From NCBI GenBank assembly GCA_012729955.1, contig JAAYBX010000107.1, positions 1 through 46,267 of the forward strand: 46,267 nt of DNA, read 5' to 3'. The notes under the pieces were generated by a model. The model saw nothing but the letters and a program-made list of their open reading frames with translations. It was not told the origin of the DNA and ran no database searches. The position numbers and the translations under genes are program-made. Positions 1 to 11,365 of this stretch are shown one piece after another. How positions within the stretch are numbered: the stretch's first letter is position 1; each line of letters opens with the position of its first letter. This DNA comes from Clostridiaceae bacterium (lineage in GTDB: Bacteria > Bacillota > Clostridia > DUPQ01).

Positions 1-9
1 AAAAAACTG

Positions 10-1947
10 TCAAAATGACTGTTTATAAGTATCCCGTACAGGATCGATTATTTCAGAATAACTGAAACCGAATACATCTTCGAGTTTCACATCTTCTTTA
101 TAAAAACTTTTACCATCGATGTTATATCTGTCCATAAATAATGAAGTACCAAAGTAGAATGTCGGATTAGTTATACCGATTATTTTATTGGTGTAAGCCT
201 GACCTCTCCCAACACTTAATATTACCTGGTAACCTGCAGATACAAGATAATTGTAACAAGGATCTGCATGGTCTCCATCTACATATTTGGACACAGAGTA
301 ATTTTTTCCACCTGGAGTAATATATAGATTTGTAATTCCTAATACTGGTTCAATATATTGTTTCCATAATTCTGTATCATATTTTAACCATTCCAAATCA
401 GAATATCTTGATGGGATATCAGAACTGTTCGCATAATGAAAATATGAATGGTTTGCGAAAACATAACCCATTTCTTTTAATTTATCTGCAACTTTTTTTG
501 CTCCATCAAGTTCTTGTTGACGATTTGGGGAGTTCAAATCAGCAGTAGCATAGCCGAAAAGGCTTTCATAACCTGACATTCCGATTATAGCCATAGCATT
601 ATTATATGAAAAATCAGGATGCTGCTTTACAAAATCATATAATATAAGGACATGCTCACCATCATAAGTCATAGTGTCTGTTCCATTTACTGTTACAATA
701 GAAGCAAGGTTATTATTCTCATCTATTACAAGTTTTTTACAGAAGCCTACATCTGCATGTGTACAAGAAAGGTTGTCAAAAGACATAATAAGAGGTTTTT
801 TACCTTCAGGAAGTAATAAGTATTCTTTTATTTTCAAGTATTCCTTACCATCTTTTTGATATGTCTCATAAATATCAGTTGTATTTATCAGAATGTATCC
901 ATGTTCATATAATTTCTCAAGACATTTTTGAAATTCATACTTTGTTGCCATGATATTAAATAACTCTTCTCCTCTTAAGGAAGAAAATGCTATTTCAGGA
1001 TAAAGAGCAAGAGAATGAAAAAACATATTGTAGACTATCCCTGTGTATTGTACATATGTCGATTTTTGATATAAGTCTGTTATATACTGGTTATACTCTA
1101 TGATTTCAGGATCATTAATAATGATATCGGGAGCAGATTTTATTGTATAATATGCGTTTTCTATATCATTTTCACTTTCATAAATCCTTGCTCTTTCAAG
1201 TATGCTTGCTTTTATAGCTGATTTAAGTTTTACTGCATCTTCTTGAGCTACAGAATAGTAAAAAATGTCTTCAGCAATAACGCTCATGTAACATTCATAT
1301 GCATTAAGATAATCCTGTTCGTTTTCGAATGATTTTGCTTTATTATATTGCTCTCTCGATATTTTGATTAATTCAGCTTTTTCATTATAAAGATTAATAA
1401 TATTTACAAAATTTCCATTTTTAAGAAGATCACTTATATGGTTTATTGTATTCTGGTAATTTTCATAGGACATATTTGTTGTTTTGAACGTAATATAAAG
1501 GTTGTTGATTGTTTTATCAACTTCTGAATCATAAATAAATATAGAAAAATATTCAACGATTTTATATTTATCTGTACTGTTTTGTTCATTTGAGACAAAA
1601 ATATCATTGAACTTATTGTTTATATCATCTCTAAACTGTGCAGACTCGCTTAAAGAATTCATGTCTTCATCAGATAACTGTTCATATAGGCTTACTGCTT
1701 TATCATAATCATTGTTCTTAACTGCAGTAATCAGAGAATTTATAGATTTTTCATTTATAATATTTCTCTTGCTTGCTAAATCTAATGACCAGTCGAGTAA
1801 CAAATAAATAGCCAAGGCTACAATACATGCAAAGAGAATAACAAGTATTATTTTCCCTAATCCATATTTGAATTTGGATATCTGCTTTTTAGGTCTAGTA
1901 TCTTTTTTATTTTTTTTCGTATTTTTCTTCTGTATATTACTCTTCAT
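10..1947 (-). CDS. membrane-anchored polysaccharide-deacetylase-family protein with altered motif
   Basis: The 645-aa protein has a basic N-terminus, one membrane segment (about residues 32-53), a long helical, TPR-like stalk (about 60-300) and a C-terminal NodB-type polysaccharide deacetylase domain (about 300-640). The segment around YTGIVYNMFFHSL and the EF..L..LY..GYILI block are typical of the large Firmicute deacetylase-like family. The metal-binding HSxxH motif is present (H500 and H504). The catalytic/metal DD pair is D391-N392, so the second aspartate is Asn. The family acts on cell-wall or exopolysaccharide N-acetyl groups outside the membrane; whether this member is active is uncertain. 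The start has an AAAGGA Shine-Dalgarno about 8 nt upstream. It is transcribed divergently from the RNA methyltransferase gene. The fold is well supported, the activity is not. Confidence 0.8.
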   Translation of the reverse strand: MKSNIQKKNTKKNKKDTRPKKQISKFKYGLGKIILVILFACIVALAIYLLLDWSLDLASKRNIINEKSINSLITAVKNNDYDKAVSLYEQLSDEDMNSLSESAQFRDDINNKFNDIFVSNEQNSTDKYKIVEYFSIFIYDSEVDKTINNLYITFKTTNMSYENYQNTINHISDLLKNGNFVNIINLYNEKAELIKISREQYNKAKSFENEQDYLNAYECYMSVIAEDIFYYSVAQEDAVKLKSAIKASILERARIYESENDIENAYYTIKSAPDIIINDPEIIEYNQYITDLYQKSTYVQYTGIVYNMFFHSLALYPEIAFSSLRGEELFNIMATKYEFQKCLEKLYEHGYILINTTDIYETYQKDGKEYLKIKEYLLLPEGKKPLIMSFDNLSCTHADVGFCKKLVIDENNNLASIVTVNGTDTMTYDGEHVLILYDFVKQHPDFSYNNAMAIIGMSGYESLFGYATADLNSPNRQQELDGAKKVADKLKEMGYVFANHSYFHYANSSDIPSRYSDLEWLKYDTELWKQYIEPVLGITNLYITPGGKNYSVSKYVDGDHADPCYNYLVSAGYQVILSVGRGQAYTNKIIGITNPTFYFGTSLFMDRYNIDGKSFYKEDVKLEDVFGFSYSEIIDPVRDTYKQSF

Positions 1948-1981
1948 GAAAATTTTCCTTTTGTATTAATGATATTAATAA

Positions 1982-1990
1982 ATTTTATCA
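1982..1990 (-). promoter_or_regulatory. candidate extended -10 promoter for the deacetylase-like gene
   Basis: On the minus strand TGATAAAAT forms an extended -10 (TG, one base, TAAAAT). A start about 7 nt downstream would give a leader of roughly 28 nt carrying the AAAGGA ribosome binding site. The -35 region is poor (TTTATT). The same intergenic region (1948-2109) must also hold the promoter for the divergent plus-strand gene; a TATAAT at 2050-2055 is the best candidate, with no convincing -35. Confidence 0.4.
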
Positions 1991-2109
1991 CCTTTAGTTT
2001 AAAAAATAAATAACCAAAGGATAACTATTTGCTAAAATGGTTAAAAAAGTATAATATATATAAATCACGATAAATTAAGTCGGATGATTTATAGTAAAGG
2101 ATTTAAAAA

Positions 2110-3225
2110 ATGAAATGCACAGCTACATGCAGTTTTGGCCTTGAATCGGTATTATCTGCAGAACTAAAAAAAATGGACTTTGAAGATATAACTTCAGAAA
2201 ATGGAAGAGTTAATTTTAAATCAGACTTAACAGGTATTACCAAAGCTAATATAAATTTACGTACTGCAGAAAGAGTATATATAGAATTAGCAAATTTTAA
2301 TGCTGTTACTTTTGATGAATTATTCGAAAACACTGAAAAAATACAATTCCATAAATTACTAGATAAATCAGGAGCTATTATAGTTAATGCTTCTTCTGTA
2401 TCATCAATGCTTAAGAGTATACCAGATTGTCAGTCAATCGTTAAAAAAGCAATCATTAAATCAATGTCAAATTATTACAAGATAGACAGATTTCCAGAAA
2501 CAGGTCCAAAATATCCTATAAATGTTTTTATTTATAAAGATAATGTACGAATTTATCTTGATACATCAGGATCTTCATTATACAAAAGAGGATATAGAAA
2601 GAAAGGTGGAGATGCGCCTCTGAAAGAAACACTAGCAAGTGCCATAGTACAGATTTCTTACTGGAGTAAAGATAAAATACTTATAGATCCTTTTTGCGGT
2701 TCTGGCACTATTTTAATTGAAGCAGCACTAATCGCAAAAAATATCGCTCCTGGCTTATATAGAGATTTTGTTGCAGAAAGCTGGCCTATCTTTAATAATA
2801 ATGAATGGATAAAATCTCGTGAATTTTATTCATCTGTTATATCAAATGTGAATATTCAGAAGATGTACGGATCAGATATTGATAAAGAAGTGGTATCTTT
2901 AGCAAGACAGAATGCCAGAACAGCTAAAGTATCAGATATAATTGAATTTTCAGTTAAGGATTTTAAAAATATAACAGCTCCTTCTGAAAAAGGAGTTATT
3001 ATCTGTAATCCGCCATATGGTGAGAGACTTGAAGATGAGCAGGTGGCAAAAAAAATATATTCTGACATGAACAAAAAATTCGATGAATTTCCAAAATGGA
3101 GCAAATATATTTTAGCTCCTGACAAAATATTCGAAGAAGCATATGTTAAAAAAGCAGATAAGAAGAGAAAATTATATAATGGAAAAATTTTATGTAATTT
3201 GTATCAGTATTTCGGTACAAAATAA
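2110..3225 (+). CDS. THUMP-domain class I rRNA (guanine-N2)-methyltransferase, RlmL/YpsC type
   Basis: The 371-aa protein has the architecture of the YpsC/RlmL N-terminal half: a ferredoxin-like start (CTATCSFGLESVLSAEL), a THUMP RNA-binding region (about 45-155), then a UPF0020-type Rossmann methyltransferase. The SAM-binding motif reads DPFCGSGTILIEA and the catalytic motif is NPPYGERL, typical of exocyclic-amine N2-guanine methylation. The family modifies 23S rRNA; the target base here is inferred from homology only. Its length matches stand-alone Firmicute members, which lack the RlmK half of the E. coli fusion. The start is set by AAAGGA 8 nt upstream. It is followed after 14 nt by the HU-like gene, so it probably heads or co-runs with that operon. 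Confidence 0.88.
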   Translation: MKCTATCSFGLESVLSAELKKMDFEDITSENGRVNFKSDLTGITKANINLRTAERVYIELANFNAVTFDELFENTEKIQFHKLLDKSGAIIVNASSVSSMLKSIPDCQSIVKKAIIKSMSNYYKIDRFPETGPKYPINVFIYKDNVRIYLDTSGSSLYKRGYRKKGGDAPLKETLASAIVQISYWSKDKILIDPFCGSGTILIEAALIAKNIAPGLYRDFVAESWPIFNNNEWIKSREFYSSVISNVNIQKMYGSDIDKEVVSLARQNARTAKVSDIIEFSVKDFKNITAPSEKGVIICNPPYGERLEDEQVAKKIYSDMNKKFDEFPKWSKYILAPDKIFEEAYVKKADKKRKLYNGKILCNLYQYFGTK

Positions 3226-3239
3226 TTCGGGGGAAAATT

Positions 3240-3524
3240 ATGAACAGAAATGAATTATCAATCAAATTTTCACAAGAAAAAAAGATTACGAAAATGCAAA
3301 GCGATGAGATCATTAATACAGTATTCGAAATTATTAAAGAAGCTTTAAAAAATGAAGGAAAAGTTTGCATAAAAGATTTTGGAACTTTTCTTGTGAAGCC
3401 AAGAAAAGGCAGAGAAGTTAAAGCAATTAGTACAAGTGAACTCATAGAAATACCAGACATATTGGAATTAAAATTAAAAGTTTCAAGATCAATGAAGGAT
3501 TATTTAAATGGGAAGACTGATTAA
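3240..3524 (+). CDS. HU/IHF-family DNA-binding protein (divergent)
   Basis: The 94-aa product matches the HU/IHF fold: an N-terminal helical dimerisation region (NRNELSIKFSQEKKITKMQSDEIINTVF) followed by the conserved KDFGTFLVKPRKGRE strand leading into the DNA-binding arm. The arm is divergent: the usual RNPxTG tip is replaced by EVKAISTSE. HU proteins bend and compact DNA non-specifically; IHF-like members can be site-selective, and the altered arm leaves the binding mode open. A G-rich stretch precedes the ATG. Its last 17 nt overlap the start of the fumarase alpha gene in another frame, so it is translationally linked to a metabolic operon, which is unusual for an HU gene. Confidence 0.82.
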   Translation: MNRNELSIKFSQEKKITKMQSDEIINTVFEIIKEALKNEGKVCIKDFGTFLVKPRKGREVKAISTSELIEIPDILELKLKVSRSMKDYLNGKTD

Positions 3525-4350
3525 AGCTTCAACAATTATTAATGCCGTATCCAAAGCATGTATTGAATCAGCCTGCATATTAGATAAAATTGCATACAAT
3601 TCTATTAAAGATTCAATAGATAAAGAAAAAAACGCTACTGCTAGATATGTGCTAGAAGAGTTGATAAGTAATGCTGATATAGCAGAGAGAGAATATATAC
3701 CTATATGTCAGGACACAGGTATGGTAATTTGTTTCGTTGAATGTGGGTTAAAAATCAATCTCGAAGAACCTATTAGTGATTCTATTAATAAAGGTATAAA
3801 AAAAGGTTTTGAAGATGGTGTATTAAGAAAATCGATAGTTAATGATCCTTTTGAAAGAATAAACACAAATGATAATACTCCTGGAATTGTATATATCGAA
3901 CAGACAACAGGTAATATATTAAAAATTAATCTTATGTTAAAGGGTTTTGGAAGCGAAAATATGAGCTTTATAAAAATGCTTAATCCTTCCTTATCACAGG
4001 ATGATGTTGTAGAAATAATTTCAAACGAAATATGCAATAAAGCATTTAACGCATGCCCTCCGGTTTTTATTGGCATTGGTATAGGAGGTTCAATGGATTA
4101 TGCGTCTGTATTATCAAAAAAAGCTCTTTTAAGACCAGTGAATAAAAAAAATATAGATAAAACATATGCTGACATGGAAGAAAAAATATTACAGTCTGTT
4201 AACAGATCAAATATAGGACCAGCAGGATATACAGGAAATACTACAGTATTGTCAGTATCTATTGAATCTTATCCGACACATATAGCTGCTTTACCAGTTG
4301 CCGTTACAATGCAATGTCATGCTTTAAGGCATAGAGAAATAATACTATGA
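3508..4350 (+). CDS. fumA: fumarate hydratase class I, alpha subunit
   Basis: This 280-aa protein is the catalytic Fe-S half of the two-subunit class I fumarase (fumarate + H2O to L-malate), also homologous to L-tartrate dehydratase TtdA. Cluster-type cysteines are visible at C67 (PICQDTG), C183 (NACPPVFIGIGIGG) and C270 (MQCHA). The length matches stand-alone alpha subunits. The start is supported by GAAGGAT about 8 nt upstream, inside the end of the HU-like gene. It overlaps the beta subunit gene by 4 nt (ATGA). The Fe-S cluster is oxygen-labile, fitting an anaerobe. A tartrate dehydratase role cannot be excluded, but the adjacent isocitrate dehydrogenase favours fumarase. Confidence 0.9.
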   Translation: MGRLIKASTIINAVSKACIESACILDKIAYNSIKDSIDKEKNATARYVLEELISNADIAEREYIPICQDTGMVICFVECGLKINLEEPISDSINKGIKKGFEDGVLRKSIVNDPFERINTNDNTPGIVYIEQTTGNILKINLMLKGFGSENMSFIKMLNPSLSQDDVVEIISNEICNKAFNACPPVFIGIGIGGSMDYASVLSKKALLRPVNKKNIDKTYADMEEKILQSVNRSNIGPAGYTGNTTVLSVSIESYPTHIAALPVAVTMQCHALRHREIIL

Positions 4351-4874
4351 TTGAAATCAATACACCATTTACTAAGAATAGTCTAATTAGTTTAAAACCT
4401 TTTGACAGAGTACTGATAACAGGAGTAATATACATCGCTAGAGATCAGGCTCATAAAAAAATGTTTGAAGAAGGTTTGCCATTTAATCCCGAAGGACAAT
4501 GCATATATCATTGCGGTCCTTCAGATGCAAAAAAAAATATGATTATAGGATCTGCTGGTCCGACATCAAGTTACAGGATGAATAAATACATGCCTTATTT
4601 ATTCGACAAAGGTATAAAAGCTTTTATAGGAAAAGGTATGATTAGCGATTCTGTTATTGAAAATATGAAAAAAAACAAATGCGTATACTTCGGAGCGATT
4701 GGGGGTCTAGGAGCTAAATTATCAATGTGTATTAAAAAACAGAAAATTATTGCATATGAATCACTAGGCACTGAAGCTTTAAGAGAAATCTATGTTGAAA
4801 AATTCCCCGCTATTGTTATAATAAACTGCGATGGTGAATCAATTTATGAAAGAGATAATAATAAGTATGAATAA
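4347..4874 (+). CDS. fumB: fumarate hydratase class I, beta subunit
   Basis: The 175-aa product matches the C-terminal/beta subunit of class I fumarases. It has the RDQAHKKMF motif, GPSDA, the SAGPTSSYRM substrate-binding stretch and FIGKGMIS. It forms the swivelling domain that completes the active site over the alpha-subunit cluster. Its ATG overlaps the alpha stop by 4 nt, and its own stop overlaps the isocitrate dehydrogenase start by 8 nt (ATGAATAA), so all three are probably translationally coupled. Together they complete one TCA-cycle step, direction unknown from sequence. Confidence 0.9.
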   Translation: MIEINTPFTKNSLISLKPFDRVLITGVIYIARDQAHKKMFEEGLPFNPEGQCIYHCGPSDAKKNMIIGSAGPTSSYRMNKYMPYLFDKGIKAFIGKGMISDSVIENMKKNKCVYFGAIGGLGAKLSMCIKKQKIIAYESLGTEALREIYVEKFPAIVIINCDGESIYERDNNKYE

Positions 4875-6078
4875 AATTAAAATGATAAACCCAATTGTAG
4901 AGATGGACGGAGATGAAATGACCAGGATCATTTGGGCAATGATTAAAGAAAATTTAATTTTGCCATTTGTAGATCTCAACACAGAGTATTATGATCTTGG
5001 ACTTGTTCACAGAAACGAAACTGATGACACAGTTACAATTGAATGCGCAAATGCCATTAAGAAACATAAAATAGGTGTAAAATGTGCAACAATAACACCC
5101 AATGCACAAAGAATGACTGAATACAATCTTAAAAAAATGTGGAAAAGCCCTAATGGCACAATAAGAGAGATACTTGATGGAACCGTATTTAGAGAACCTA
5201 TAATAGTCAGAAACATTATGCCTACAGTTTCATGCTGGAAAAAACCGATAATAATTGCAAGACATGCATATGGTGATGTTTACTCTGCTAAAGAGTACAA
5301 AGTAACTTCAGCTGGATGCCTTAAAGCTGAATATCTTTTCAAGAATGGAGAATCGGAGAATATCCAGGGATTTGATTTTGATTCTGAAGGAATTATCCAG
5401 ATAATGCATAACAAGGATATATCAATAACTTCTTTTGCAAGATCATGCTTTAACTTCGCTCTTGAAAGAAATATGGATCTATGGTTTTCAACAAAAGATA
5501 CTATTTCAAAAAAATACGATCACCATTTTAAAGACATATTTTCTCAAGTATTCAATAATGAATATGCCGACAGATTTAAAAGTGCTGGTATTGAATATTT
5601 CTATACTCTGATAGATGATGCTGTAGCAAGAGTTATAAGATCTGAAGGTGGTTTTATATGGGCATTAAAGAATTATGATGGGGATGTCATGAGCGATATG
5701 GTATCTTCTGCTTTCGGTTCTCTAGCTATGATGACTTCTGTACTTGTTTCACCAGATAACCAATTTGAATTTGAAGCGGCACATGGAACGGTAACAAGAC
5801 ACTATTATAAGCATCTGAAAGGTGAAAAGACATCAACAAATCCAATAGCCACGATATTTGCATGGACAGGAGCATTAAAAAAAAGGGGAGAGATGGACAG
5901 TACAAATGATCTTGTAGTTTTTTCAGATAACCTTGAGAAATCCTGTATTGAAGCTATTGAGCAAGGATATATTACCAAAGATTTACAGAATCTAGTTGTA
6001 AGTGATAAAATCACTGTAATGGATACAGAATCATTTATTATAAATATAGCTAAAAGATTAAAGGAGAAAATGATATGA
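4867..6078 (+). CDS. icd: NADP-dependent isocitrate dehydrogenase
   Basis: The 403-aa protein is the homodimeric, eukaryote-like NADP isocitrate dehydrogenase type. It starts KIKMINPIVEMDGDEMTRIIW and contains KCATITPNAQR, the substrate motif KSPNGTIR, IDDAVARVIRSEGGFIWA, and the coenzyme-site stretch FEAAHGTVTRHY. It oxidatively decarboxylates isocitrate to 2-oxoglutarate, giving NADPH and a glutamate precursor. I chose the ATG at 4867 because it aligns with the family N-terminus; an in-frame upstream start would add 12 residues that overlap the fumarase beta gene and are not family-like. Its stop overlaps the next ATG (ATGA). Neither citrate synthase nor aconitase is in the window. Confidence 0.93.
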   Translation: MNKIKMINPIVEMDGDEMTRIIWAMIKENLILPFVDLNTEYYDLGLVHRNETDDTVTIECANAIKKHKIGVKCATITPNAQRMTEYNLKKMWKSPNGTIREILDGTVFREPIIVRNIMPTVSCWKKPIIIARHAYGDVYSAKEYKVTSAGCLKAEYLFKNGESENIQGFDFDSEGIIQIMHNKDISITSFARSCFNFALERNMDLWFSTKDTISKKYDHHFKDIFSQVFNNEYADRFKSAGIEYFYTLIDDAVARVIRSEGGFIWALKNYDGDVMSDMVSSAFGSLAMMTSVLVSPDNQFEFEAAHGTVTRHYYKHLKGEKTSTNPIATIFAWTGALKKRGEMDSTNDLVVFSDNLEKSCIEAIEQGYITKDLQNLVVSDKITVMDTESFIINIAKRLKEKMI

Positions 6079-6275
6079 AAAAAATAACCAAAGATATGAT
6101 AATAATCGATGTATTGAAAATGGACCCTAACACAGCAGATATTTTCTTTGAATACGGGATGCATTGCATTGGCTGCCCCCATTCAAGTGGAGAAAGCATC
6201 GGACAAGCATCAAGAGCACATGGAGTAGACGCTGATGCACTTGTTAAAGCATTAAACGAATATTTTGCTCAATAA
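6075..6275 (+). CDS. DUF1858 hybrid-cluster-associated redox disulfide protein
   Basis: The 66-aa protein has the DUF1858 pattern: a start like ITKDMIIIDVL, then FFEYGMHCIGCPHSSGESIGQA with the paired CxxC cysteines, then a short helical tail. The family is linked to redox disulfide chemistry and is found near hybrid-cluster and other Fe-S proteins; its molecular role is not established. Its start overlaps the isocitrate dehydrogenase stop by 4 nt, so it belongs to the fumarase/IDH operon. A thiol-redox link to the oxygen-sensitive fumarase cluster is a guess. It is followed by a strong inverted repeat that may terminate the operon. Confidence 0.85.
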   Translation: MKKITKDMIIIDVLKMDPNTADIFFEYGMHCIGCPHSSGESIGQASRAHGVDADALVKALNEYFAQ

Positions 6276-6290
6276 AAGAATTAAGTACTG

Positions 6291-6324
6291 AACAAATCCG
6301 CTTATTAATAGCGGATTTGTTATA
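6291..6324 (+). terminator. 12-bp perfect inverted repeat after the TCA operon
   Basis: Arms AACAAATCCGCT and AGCGGATTTGTT pair perfectly around a 7-nt loop. The second arm carries TTTGTT but no long U-run follows, so termination may be partial. The trmL start lies only about 16 nt after it. An attenuating or mRNA-end-stabilising role is possible. Confidence 0.55.
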
Positions 6325-6336
6325 TAAAGGATTAAT

Positions 6337-6822
6337 ATGATTAATATTGTTTTGGTGGAACCTGAAATTCCACAGAATACAGGAAATATTGCCAGAACCT
6401 GTGCAGCCACAGGAAGTAAACTTCATCTTGTGAAACCTTTTGGATTCAATATAACTGATTCACAATTGAAACGTGCTGGTCTTGATTACTGGAATGATGT
6501 TGATATTTACTATTACGACTCAATTCTTCATTTTATGGAGGAACATAGTAAAGACAAGCTGTTTTTTTCGACTACAAAAGCTTCTAACATATATACTCAG
6601 ATAAATTATCCAGAAGATTGTTATATCTTATTCGGTAAGGAAACAAAAGGACTAGATGAAGAGATTCTTAAAGATAATAATGAATTTACAATACGTATCC
6701 CGATGAATAATAATATTCGGTCATTAAATCTAGCTAATAGTGTTGCTGTAATAACTTACGAAATACTCAGACAGCACGGATTTTCAAATATGCAGCTTTA
6801 TGGGAAACTCAGAAATAGTTAA
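6337..6822 (+). CDS. trmL: tRNA (cytidine/uridine(34)-2'-O)-methyltransferase TrmL
   Basis: The 161-aa SPOUT methyltransferase matches TrmL closely: start INIVLVEPEIPQNTGNIARTCAATG, knot motif FGKETKGLDEEIL and C-terminal RIPMNNNIRSLNLANSVAVITYE. It methylates the ribose 2'-O of the wobble nucleotide 34 in certain leucine tRNAs. The length is standard. AAAGGA sits about 8 nt before the ATG. It lies between an inverted repeat and the gap promoter region, so it is probably expressed partly by read-through from the operon upstream. Confidence 0.93.
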   Translation: MINIVLVEPEIPQNTGNIARTCAATGSKLHLVKPFGFNITDSQLKRAGLDYWNDVDIYYYDSILHFMEEHSKDKLFFSTTKASNIYTQINYPEDCYILFGKETKGLDEEILKDNNEFTIRIPMNNNIRSLNLANSVAVITYEILRQHGFSNMQLYGKLRNS

Positions 6823-6833
6823 ATATTTAACAA
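6816..6833 (+). promoter_or_regulatory. Rex-like inverted repeat upstream of gap
   Basis: TAGTTAAATATTTAACAA matches the clostridial Rex pattern TTGTTA-N6-TAACAA at 11 of 12 defined positions, and its core GTTAAATATTTAAC is a perfect palindrome. It overlaps the trmL stop codon and ends about 98 nt before the gap ATG. Rex (NADH-responsive repressor) is known to control gap in some Gram-positive bacteria. The match is to AT-rich sequence and is not centred on an evident promoter, so confidence is moderate. Confidence 0.4.
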
Positions 6834-6860
6834 TTTAACTGTAAATCATTAATTTGCATA

Positions 6861-6889
6861 TTGTAAAAATATTGATAATAATATAAAAT
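6861..6889 (+). promoter_or_regulatory. candidate gap promoter
   Basis: TTGTAA and TAAAAT are separated by 17 nt. An alternative is TTGCAT (6854-6859) with AATAAT 17 nt later. The region is very AT-rich and neither option has the TGn extension seen at other promoters here. Confidence 0.3.
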
Positions 6890-6931
6890 AAACAATGGTA
6901 ATTAAAAGATTTTAATTAGGAGGATATATAA

Positions 6932-7945
<1,014 letters not shown>

Positions 7946-7957
7946 AATATAAAAACT

Positions 7958-7983
7958 AAGGCCCGTGAATACGGGTCTTTTTT
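7958..7983 (+). terminator. rho-independent terminator between gap and pgk
   Basis: Arms AAGGCCCGT and ACGGGTCTT pair over 9 bp (one G-U) with a GAAT loop, followed by a T-run ending at 7983. It lies only about 16 nt before the pgk ATG. No separate pgk promoter is evident, so partial read-through is likely. Confidence 0.85.
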
Positions 7984-7999
7984 AATAAAGGAGAATATC

Positions 8000-9186
8000 A
8001 TGGCAGCATTGAATAAAAAAACAGTAGAAGATATCAATGTATCTGGTAAAAAAGTAATTGCCAGAATGGATTTTAATGTTCCTTTAAAAGATGGCGTTAT
8101 AACAGATGACAAGAGAATTCGTGAAGCAATGAAAACCATAAAGTACCTTGCAGATAATGGTGCAAAAACTATTCTTGTATCACATCTTGGACGTCCTAAA
8201 GGGGAATTTAATATGAAATATTCATTAGCTCCTGTAGCTGTTAGAATTTCCGAATTATTAGGAAAACCAGTTACATTAGCTAAGGATGTTATAGGTGAAG
8301 ATGCAAAAAAGAAAGCAGATGCGTTGAAAAATGGTGATGTAATGCTTCTTGAGAATGTAAGATTTCACGCTGAAGAAGAACTGAATGATAAAGCATTTTC
8401 TAAAGAGCTGGCATCAATGGCTGAAATCTTTGTAAATGACGCATTCGGGACTGCTCACAGAGCACATTCATCAACAGCTGGGCTTGCAGATTATTTACCA
8501 GCAGTTTGCGGTTACCTTATAAAAAAAGAAATTGAAATTATGGGTTCTGCTTTATCAAATCCTGCACGGCCTTTTGTAGCAATACTGGGCGGAGCTAAAG
8601 TATCAGATAAGATTGGAGTTATTGAAAGCCTTTTGGACAAAGTTGATACTATTTTGATTGGTGGAGGAATGGCATATACTTTCGAAAAAGCAAAAGGATA
8701 TGAAATAGGAAAATCTATATGTGAAAACGATAAACTTGATTTGGCTAATGAACTTATTGAGAAAGCTAAAAGTAAAAAAGTAAAACTTCTTCTGCCGCTG
8801 GATTCTGTTGTAGCTGACGAGTTTAAAAATGAAGCAGAAAGAAAGACAGTCAGTTGCTGTAACGTTCCAGCTGATATGATGGGAATGGATATAGGGGAAA
8901 AAACAATAGAACTTTTCACAAAAGAGATATTAAGTGCAAAGACGATTATCTGGAACGGTCCAATGGGAGTTTTTGAATTTGAGAACTTTGCAAATGGTAC
9001 AAGACAGATAGCAAAAGCTGTTGCAGAATCAGGTGCAGTATCTATTATAGGCGGAGGAGACAGTGCAGCAGCCGTTGAGATTTTAGGTTTTGCTGATAAA
9101 GTTACGCACATTTCTACAGGTGGAGGAGCATCATTAGAATTTCTTGAAGGTAAAGTCCTACCTGGAATTGATGTATTGGAGGATAA

Positions 9187-9190
<4 letters not shown>
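8000..9190 (+). CDS. pgk: phosphoglycerate kinase
   Basis: The 396-aa protein carries the PGK signature near its N-terminus ([16 protein letters not shown]), the substrate-binding VSHLGRPKG and HRAHSSTAG stretches, and the nucleotide-binding [11 protein letters not shown] and [10 protein letters not shown] motifs. It makes ATP and 3-phosphoglycerate from 1,3-bisphosphoglycerate. The length is normal. AAAGGAG precedes the ATG. Its stop overlaps the tpiA start (ATGA), indicating coupling. It probably depends on read-through of the terminator just upstream. Confidence 0.98.
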
Positions 9191-11273
<2,083 letters not shown>

Positions 11274-11289
11274 TTGTATGAAACACATT

Positions 11290-11327
11290 AAGGGCACAGT
11301 CATTTGATTGTGCCTTTTTTGTTTTTT
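11290..11327 (+). terminator. rho-independent terminator of the glycolytic cluster
   Basis: GGCACAGTC and GATTGTGCC form a 9-bp stem (one G-U) with an ATTT loop, followed by TTTTTT, G, TTTTTT. The 3' arm also contains the candidate -35 box of the next gene. Confidence 0.9.
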
Positions 11328-11336
11328 ATATATAAT
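11308..11336 (+). promoter_or_regulatory. candidate promoter of the amino-sugar cassette
   Basis: TTGTGC (11308-11313) and a perfect TATAAT (11331-11336) are 17 nt apart. A start near 11343 gives a leader of about 23 nt before the ATG at 11366, containing AAGGAG. The -35 lies inside the eno terminator stem. Confidence 0.5.
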
Positions 11337-11365
11337 AGATGCATGAAAATATTCAAGGAGCTTTT

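Noticed and set aside
1-24. Terminator after the deacetylase-like gene at the window edge
   Set aside because: A short imperfect inverted repeat and T-run are present on the minus strand, but the stem has a mismatch and the sequence is cut by the window start.
4831-4866. Upstream in-frame start for isocitrate dehydrogenase
   Set aside because: The 12 extra residues overlap the fumarase gene and do not match the family N-terminus; the ATG at 4867 does.
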